A stretch of DNA of 11,199 nucleotides from Coemansia sp. RSA 922 (taxonomy: Eukaryota > Kickxellomycota > Kickxellomycetes > Kickxellales > Kickxellaceae). The number at the start of each line of letters is the position of its first letter. Position 1 is the stretch's first letter. Below, piece after piece: positions 6,678-11,199 of this stretch. The notes below the pieces were generated by a model that was not told where the DNA came from, did no database searches, and was given only the letters and a program-made list of their open reading frames with translations. Made by a program: the position numbers and the translations under genes. The stretch is from the NCBI GenBank assembly GCA_027577415.1, contig JANBQS010000853.1:1-11199 (forward strand), in the 5' to 3' direction.

Positions 6678-8144
6678 ATGTTTGCAGTACTATTTTTGGC
6701 CATCCTCTTGGAGCTGCTGGCATCCATGGGCACGTTTGGTGCCTTGGTTGCGCAGAACCTGTACACCAACAGCGCGGCAGGTTGGTACGTGAGGCTCGAC
6801 TGGACTGCCGTGTATACATACGTGGTTTCGATATTTAGTGTAATCATTACATTCGGCATGGCTGTGGGTGCACTGACGCGAGGAGCAGCGGGTACCAAGC
6901 GCCAATGTTCTTTTCTTTTTAATCCATTTGGACTATTCGCCTTTGGCTTTATCTTTTCCGTTCTCTACGTTGTGATTGCTGGCTTTGCTTATCGCAATCC
7001 GCTGCCAATGAAGTATCCTTGCGACATATTCCGCCACCTACGAGGAAGCTTGGAGATGCTGGGTCTAGTGTCTGGAAAGTCCTTAATTGAAGAGGGCGGA
7101 TTGCTTGTTGGAATTTGTCAGTCGAGTAAAGCGTTTCTTGTTCTGGCGGGAATAAGCCTTGGACTGTGGATACTAATATTCATATCATCGTGTGCTGCAA
7201 TGGTGACTGGTCTCGATCCACCAAAGAAAGGGTCGTCTACACATGGCTCCCACCGCTCTCTCAAGTCTGTTCTGACAAGCATCTCGCGGCAGAAATCATC
7301 AGTGCGCCCTCCGCCACTATCTGCAAGCTACATAGAGGAGGGTAATGTCCACCGAGATTTGCAGCAACAGCAACAGCCTCACCACCACCGAACATTAGCA
7401 GCTCCACAAGTTTGCCACACAACACAAAAGCGCTCCAGCCACATCGACGCTATTGGCGCGCGAGCTGCTGGTCCTGTAGGTAGTGACAGATACTACGACA
7501 ATCATGAACACCATGTTGAAGATATTCGACAGATTCCGAACTACACAAACAACGCCACAAGCCTTAACCCTCACAGATGCTCGTCCAAGTGCATGGTATA
7601 TGCTGAAAGGCGGGGCGATACTCAAGCTCGTAAGACTATGCCAACCACAACAGTAGTCAACCCAACAGCTAGCAAGAGCCCTCATCCAGACCGTTCGCGT
7701 CAAAGTCGTGGCAAACGCTTGGATGACATAAAGGCTGCAACACTGGCCAATATGGCGGGATCGTTTGCGCCAGAGAAACACAGTGCTCGATTTGTGCCGA
7801 GAAACCCTGAGGTGAATGCTGGACAACAAACCAAGGCTCGGTATTGCTGCCCTCAACAGCTTCAACAAATTGATGACGACGACGCTAGTTATAAGGAGGC
7901 CAGTGTACCTGAGCACGCAGCTCGATCAATACACAGCAATGCAAGTCATGGTCCAGCGGGTCCCTTCAACCACGACCATTTAGATCATAGCGATGGAGGA
8001 GAGTACCATGAGGAGTATGTTTCGCAGAATGCTGATCATCATCACTTTGATCACACTGACGAGGGTGAAGGACAGATGTCGCCAACGTCACAGTCATCCA
8101 GGCGGCAGCGCCTACTCCAGCTACTAGGTCGGACAACGGAGTAA
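6678..8144 (+). CDS. Four-helix MARVEL-like membrane protein with long His/Asp/Gln-rich tail
   Basis: The 488 aa product has four hydrophobic segments at about residues 2-26, 43-67, 83-105 and 150-175. The fourth follows a Cys-Gln-Ser-Ser-Lys-Ala-Phe motif, resembling fungal MARVEL-domain proteins, which act in membrane apposition, eisosomes or surface sorting. Cys115 and Cys147 lie in the long loop between helices 3 and 4 and could pair outside the cell. Residues 180-488 are hydrophilic and presumably cytosolic: a basic Ser-rich stretch, a Gln5-Pro-His3 run near 229-237, many Arg/Lys, and a His/Asp/Glu-rich end (431-466). The ATG at 6678 is the first Met, but it sits directly on helix 1 and the same frame is open back to 6513 with no Met, giving 55 plausible residues including Thr-Pro-Thr-Leu-Phe-Glu and Trp-Gln-Ser-Leu-Lys-Phe. 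An acceptor-like TTAG and TGCTAAG branch-point-like motif lie near 6507-6532, so the true start is probably in an upstream exon. The stop converges on the long chitinase 104 bases away. The family call is tentative; that this is a real membrane-protein gene is firm. Confidence 0.7.
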   Translation: MFAVLFLAILLELLASMGTFGALVAQNLYTNSAAGWYVRLDWTAVYTYVVSIFSVIITFGMAVGALTRGAAGTKRQCSFLFNPFGLFAFGFIFSVLYVVIAGFAYRNPLPMKYPCDIFRHLRGSLEMLGLVSGKSLIEEGGLLVGICQSSKAFLVLAGISLGLWILIFISSCAAMVTGLDPPKKGSSTHGSHRSLKSVLTSISRQKSSVRPPPLSASYIEEGNVHRDLQQQQQPHHHRTLAAPQVCHTTQKRSSHIDAIGARAAGPVGSDRYYDNHEHHVEDIRQIPNYTNNATSLNPHRCSSKCMVYAERRGDTQARKTMPTTTVVNPTASKSPHPDRSRQSRGKRLDDIKAATLANMAGSFAPEKHSARFVPRNPEVNAGQQTKARYCCPQQLQQIDDDDASYKEASVPEHAARSIHSNASHGPAGPFNHDHLDHSDGGEYHEEYVSQNADHHHFDHTDEGEGQMSPTSQSSRRQRLLQLLGRTTE

Positions 8145-8248
8145 TCTAGTCATACAATTAACTAACAATAATATATCAATTTCATGTTAGACCCACTCAA
8201 AACTTCTTGCTATTACGCAACTGACTACTATACTTGCTATGATTGTGC

Positions 8249-9670
8249 CTACGGCCAGTCGCAGTATATATTAGTGCCGCGCTGACGACAGACTGTACCA
8301 CCCGCACATGAGCCCGATATCCATTGACCATTATTGCAAATTTTGTATGACGCACTTGATCCCGCTAAGTCGCATGCAAAATTACCATTATTAGTTGATG
8401 TGCATATGGATGCCGACGAAGTTGGTTGGGGCGGCACTGTAGACAATGTGCTATCACGCATTGTCGAGGTCGCCGTCGTTGTTGAGGATGTTTGTGTACT
8501 AGACGTCTGTGGCGCGGATGACGTGGCAGATGTTGTGGTGGGCCATGCTGTTGGTAGAGTAGTCGTTGGCGAAGAAGTTGTCGTAAATAGAGTCGAGATC
8601 GAGTAAAGAGTAGACAGAGTGGTGCCTGTGCTTGTGCTTGTGCCTGTGCTTGTGCTCGTGCTTGTGCTCGTGGGGGGAATAACACCACATCTCATGTTGC
8701 TCTTGACCCAGTTGGCTAGGCCAAGCACGTATGCCTTGTTGTTGGAGTACCATGAGGCATCCCACAGCATTATGCCGCCGAACGAAGCCGAGTAGTTGGT
8801 GTAGAGCGTCATCAGGTTGGTCTGTAGCGTTGGCAAGTCCAGGTAGCCATTGCCAGCAGCGCCAGTTCCAGCTGGCAAGCCGACATAAATCCTGGCGTTG
8901 GGATTGGCATTGGTCTTGGTCAGTGTGTCCCAGCTCGCATAGTCAAAGTTCCACCGGTTGTTGATGTTGGCTAGATTGCAGGGATTGTTGTAGAACTGGA
9001 CATACGTGTTGTCCATCCACGAGCTGGACAGCGTCGAGCCGAGATTAGCATCTGGGTACACGCACTGCGGGGTGGCAGAGATGAGGTACTGCTTGGAAGC
9101 GGCTGAAAAGTGAGTGCGGAGCTGATTGATGAATGCAGGATAGCCAGTATGCTCGCCAGACTCGATGTCAAGGTCCACGCCATCCAGAACGGCATCGTCG
9201 TACGGGCGGTACTTGCTGGATCCGCCCAGGAACATGTTCCAAATCGTGTCAGCAAACGCCTGGCCATCAGCTGCCGAACTCAGGCCGTAGGTGTAGATGT
9301 TGCCGCCGCCCAGCGATAAAACGATCTTCTTTCCGTTGGCCTGGCAGAGCTTGATGTCAGCACCAATGTCGGGGCAGTGCAGCGTGTTTGTGCCGTTGAA
9401 GACGGTCTCGCAATGGAAGGCGTGATTGAGAACCGGCAGGCCAGTCAGATTGAAGTTGGTAACAAATGAGATGTTGATTATGTCGAATGTCGCGTCCTGG
9501 CAGTACGAGCCAAGCGATCCCTCCCAGTTGGCCGGGTCCGATAGATGGGCACCACCCCACGAGTTCTGGCCCCAGTATGTGACAATGTTGTTGGAGCAGG
9601 TTGGATTGTAAGCGGCCAAGGTACCCGCCACTAGACCAGTAGCAGCGAGGAGAAGACTATTAACCATCAT
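8249..9670 (-). CDS. Secreted GH18 chitinase, long form with C-terminal CBM19
   Basis: This is a family 18 endochitinase joined to a chitin-binding module, expected to act outside the cell on wall or environmental chitin. Adjacent ATG codons at 9670 and 9667 begin a signal peptide (Met-Met-Val-Asn-Ser-Leu-Leu-Leu...Thr-Leu-Ala). The frame is open a little further upstream but only to a TTG. The product is 473 aa. The GH18 barrel spans about residues 26-321, with Tyr-Trp-Gly-Gln near 32-35, Ser-Leu-Gly-Gly and DGVDLDIE at 163-170 (Glu170 the proton donor). A Ser/Thr/Pro linker of about 90 residues (331-421) is probably O-glycosylated. The last 52 residues contain six cysteines in the pattern of CBM19, as in yeast-type Cts1 chitinases, with Asn-Gly-Gln-Trp and Gly-Thr-Val-Cys, ending Cys-Asp-Trp-Pro. 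The catalytic part is nearly identical to the chitinase at 2223-3413. The gene converges with the membrane-protein gene. Confidence 0.94.
   Translation of the reverse strand: MMVNSLLLAATGLVAGTLAAYNPTCSNNIVTYWGQNSWGGAHLSDPANWEGSLGSYCQDATFDIINISFVTNFNLTGLPVLNHAFHCETVFNGTNTLHCPDIGADIKLCQANGKKIVLSLGGGNIYTYGLSSAADGQAFADTIWNMFLGGSSKYRPYDDAVLDGVDLDIESGEHTGYPAFINQLRTHFSAASKQYLISATPQCVYPDANLGSTLSSSWMDNTYVQFYNNPCNLANINNRWNFDYASWDTLTKTNANPNARIYVGLPAGTGAAGNGYLDLPTLQTNLMTLYTNYSASFGGIMLWDASWYSNNKAYVLGLANWVKSNMRCGVIPPTSTSTSTSTGTSTSTGTTLSTLYSISTLFTTTSSPTTTLPTAWPTTTSATSSAPQTSSTQTSSTTTATSTMRDSTLSTVPPQPTSSASICTSTNNGNFACDLAGSSASYKICNNGQWISGSCAGGTVCRQRGTNIYCDWP
8622..8669 (-). repeat. Hexamer tandem repeat in the linker of the long chitinase
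   Basis: Eight units of GTGCYY on the plus strand encode Ser/Thr/Gly repeats at the start of the linker, twice the four units of the short chitinase. Frame is kept because the unit is six bases. Confidence 0.75.
8661..9610 (-). repeat. Duplicated 950 bp chitinase segment, copy 2
   Basis: This is the partner of 2401-3350, in the same orientation, ungapped, with 12 mismatches. The two segments form direct repeats enclosing the membrane-protein gene and the relic island. Confidence 0.95.
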
Positions 9671-9796
9671 AGGTACTAATACACAAGGGATACTGCTAAG
9701 TTTATCGCTGTCGTTAGTCGTACTCAATTAATATCATAGTTATACGAAGAAGAGCTTACTAGAGTAATTCAGGCATGTCCACACAATGCGCTTTAA

Positions 9797-9802
9797 TATA
9801 TA
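9797..9802 (-). promoter_or_regulatory. Candidate TATA box of the long chitinase gene
   Basis: TATATA lies about 130 bases upstream of the ATG at 9670, further than the TATA of the short chitinase and with no flanking similarity to it. Judged on sequence only. Confidence 0.3.
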
Positions 9803-10534
9803 GTTAATGTATGCCCGAATGGGAGACAGTTCATTGGATAAACAGCGCTTCTGAACTGCCAATATGTACCTCAAAGTAAGCCAAGTCGACAGCAACTATG
9901 ATGTTGGATTATTGCATATATCTCTTCACAAACAATCATTAAATTGGTCATAGGGTAATTATTAGCAAGTATTGTCCAATCTTCACGAGGAGTCTGTTTA
10001 ATGACAACTTTTGTATCACGGGCTTCGGTTGAGCATTGTGAAATTGTCATATGTCAAATAGAGGCAGGCAGCTGTCATGCATTTCATATGCAATTCGGTA
10101 GCCCACATCTCATCAAGCAATCATTTGTCTGTATGGCTTGATGGTCCAAACTCGTGGATGGCCCTACAGGCCAAGCCATGGGTTGACAATTACAAAGTGC
10201 TAAAATAAAGGATAGGTCGTATTTGGAAGAAGGGCAACAAAGGTTGATCACAAACAGGAAGAGGCAATGAACGAGAAATGGCGGCATGTACGGGAGTCGA
10301 CGCTTGAGAATAATAGGGGCGGCAACACACTGTATTTGGTGGGGTCGATCGATAAACGGCTGCTTGACTTGACTTGACTTGCTTGAGCGGCGAACCCGAT
10401 TCGGTTGCATGCATTACTTGTTTGCGATAACCAGCTGAAGGAACTATAGATATGACGTAAGAGAGATTGAGCACAGAAACAAAACAAAAAAATAAAGGAA
10501 GGGGCAGCATATACGACCATATATGACACATTGT
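9803..10534. other. Spacer between the long chitinase and the penta-EF-hand gene
   Basis: No convincing gene on either strand. It should hold the upstream control region of the chitinase and the 3' untranslated region of the penta-EF-hand gene (both minus strand). It contains the CTTGA array at 10363-10386 and, just after the penta-EF-hand stop, a T-rich minus-strand tract (A-rich at about 10478-10497 on the plus strand). Confidence 0.45.
10363..10386 (+). repeat. CTTGA tandem repeat
   Basis: Three perfect CTTGA units, a truncated CTTG and a further CTTGA make a short microsatellite in non-coding DNA. Confidence 0.6.
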
Positions 10535-10804
10535 TTACATGAAGGAGACAATGTATTGGAAGTACTATCAGCCCAGACCAAATTTAGATTGACATACTGA
10601 AAGCAGCGGCGGATAACATAAGAACAAAGTGCGAGCTCCATTGAGCATAACTTACAGTGTCATAGTCCAAGTTGACCCAGCCGTCCTGGTCGGTGTCCAG
10701 GCGGCGGAATGACTCAGTGAGAGAGCGAATGGTCACACAGGCATTGATAAAATTATCAAAGGTAATGGCACCGCGGCCTTGACTCGCCAATTTGGCACGA
10801 CCAG
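10535..10804 (-). CDS. Last two exons of a penta-EF-hand calcium-binding protein (ALG-2/peflin-like), partial
   Basis: I model exons at 10804-10656 and 10564-10535 joined across a 91-base intron with a perfect GTAAGT donor (10655-10650), a CTAA branch-point-like motif and a TAG acceptor. The splice keeps frame and gives an ending, Asp-Thr-Tyr-Phe-Gln-Tyr-Ile-Val-Ser-Phe-Met, that matches the usual hydrophobic C-terminus of this family; reading through the intron instead gives an atypical tail. The visible 59 residues hold EF-hand 4 (QGRGAITFDNFI) and EF-hand 5 (FRRLDTDQDGW). In penta-EF-hand proteins the fifth hand mediates dimerisation, and the family links calcium to ESCRT and membrane-trafficking partners. 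Position 12 of the last loop is Tyr rather than Glu, which is also normal in ALG-2. EF-hands 1-3 are not in the window and should lie to the right. An ATG at 10811 is in frame but sits across the acceptor and is unlikely to be the start. Confidence 0.8.
10565..10655 (-). other. Intron of the penta-EF-hand gene
   Basis: GTAAGT donor at 10655-10650 and TAG acceptor ending at 10565, 91 bases, phase 0. A nearer CAG acceptor exists (after TGCTTTCAG, near 10604), but it gives a longer, unfamily-like C-terminus. Confidence 0.65.
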
Positions 10805-11046
10805 CTAGCATGATTATTAGTAGTGCAGAGCATCGGGTTAGGTGGGAGGTAGGGGTGAGAGTGTGGCCCGTTTAAGCGTCAGTTATTTATACCAAGTTCA
10901 GGAGATATGTAATGGCATTCAATGTTAGTATGGTGGTTAGTGTGGACAACAATGGAAGCGGGTATATTCCGCATATGCATGCAGGGGGGATTAGTAGTGG
11001 CGTTAGTACAGTCCAGGGAGTGATGGGGAAAAGTTGAGGCACTTAC
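10805..11046 (-). other. Probable intron or intron tail with many branch-point-like motifs
   Basis: On the minus strand this stretch begins with GTAAGT (11046-11041) and ends in CTAG at 10805, where the penta-EF-hand exon starts in phase 1. A TACTAAT motif lies 12 bases before the acceptor. Five more TACTAAC/TACTAAT/CACTAAC/CCTAACC strings are spread through it. It is pyrimidine-rich and lacks internal AG dinucleotides between donor and acceptor. Whether the GTAAGT is the true donor, or the intron extends past 11199, cannot be settled here. Confidence 0.5.
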
Positions 11047-11199
11047 CAAGAAGGTGTAGCGCAGGCGGGGGCGACAGGAGAAACGCAAGAAATCGATATT
11101 TCAAAGTTGATTGAGAAAACACGGTGGAGTCGCAATGTGTAGATAGAGTACAGATAAATGGAGAGACATAGATAGAATATATACAGAGGGAATGGGGGG
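11047..11199 (-). other. Pyrimidine-rich minus-strand segment of unclear status
   Basis: No AG dinucleotide occurs on the minus strand, so no acceptor exists here. One frame is open throughout and would splice in phase onto the penta-EF-hand exon (...Ala-Leu-His-Leu-Leu before the junction), but it has no EF-hand 3 signature. It contains TATATA at 11178-11183. It may be more intron, a 5' untranslated exon, or unusual coding sequence. Confidence 0.25.

Noticed and set aside
8334..8606. Plus-strand frames of up to 90 codons opposite the chitinase linker
   Set aside because: Shadow of the Ser/Thr-rich linker; the Val/Asp-rich product is the complement of Thr codons.
10100..10200. Possible structured RNA or tRNA around GGCCCTACAGGCC
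   Set aside because: No A-box/B-box pair or cloverleaf could be drawn; only short local pairing.
10811..10811. ATG as start of a short two-EF-hand protein
   Set aside because: It overlaps an acceptor with a well-placed branch point, and penta-EF-hand proteins need the upstream hands.

Overview
The window looks like fungal nuclear DNA, most likely from an early-diverging (zygomycete-type) lineage, though the sequence alone cannot fix the species. The reasons are secreted GH18 chitinases with a family 19 chitin-binding module, a pepsin-type aspartic protease with a dibasic (Kex2-type) propeptide site, long intronless genes beside one gene with short GTAAGT...TAG introns and TACTAAC-like branch points, and AT-rich spacers. 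There is no sign of operons, ribosome binding sites, CRISPR or bacterial features.

Layout: (1) 1-378 (+) is the 3' end of an unrecognised gene. (2) 575-2098 (+) is a secreted aspartic protease. (3) 2223-3413 (-), convergent with the protease, is a secreted GH18 chitinase that ends in a Ser/Thr-rich tail without a chitin-binding module. (4) 3414-6512 is a 3.1 kb spacer. It is AT-rich at both ends, with a GC-richer island at about 4311-5277 that looks like a frameshifted, stop-riddled coding relic, possibly of a retrotransposon gag. (5) 6678-8144 (+) is a four-helix, MARVEL-like membrane protein with a long hydrophilic His/Asp/Gln-rich tail; its reading frame stays open upstream to 6513, so a first exon is probably missing from the simple model. 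(6) 8249-9670 (-), convergent with the membrane protein, is a second GH18 chitinase almost identical to the first in the catalytic domain but carrying a C-terminal CBM19. (7) 9803-10534 is spacer. (8) 10535-10804 (-) holds the last two exons of a penta-EF-hand (ALG-2/peflin-like) calcium-binding protein; the rest of that gene lies beyond the right edge.

The main biological theme is the cell surface: two chitinases, a secreted protease and a membrane protein would fit wall remodelling or digestion of chitinous substrates. This is inference from families; the genes are not shown to be co-regulated. The most informative structure is the chitinase pair. A 950 bp segment (2401-3350 and 8661-9610) differs at only 12 positions, 8 of them clustered within 148 bp, while signal peptides, promoters and C-terminal linkers differ strongly. 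That pattern suggests recent gene conversion or a recent duplication with domain loss. I found no evidence of a wholly new system.
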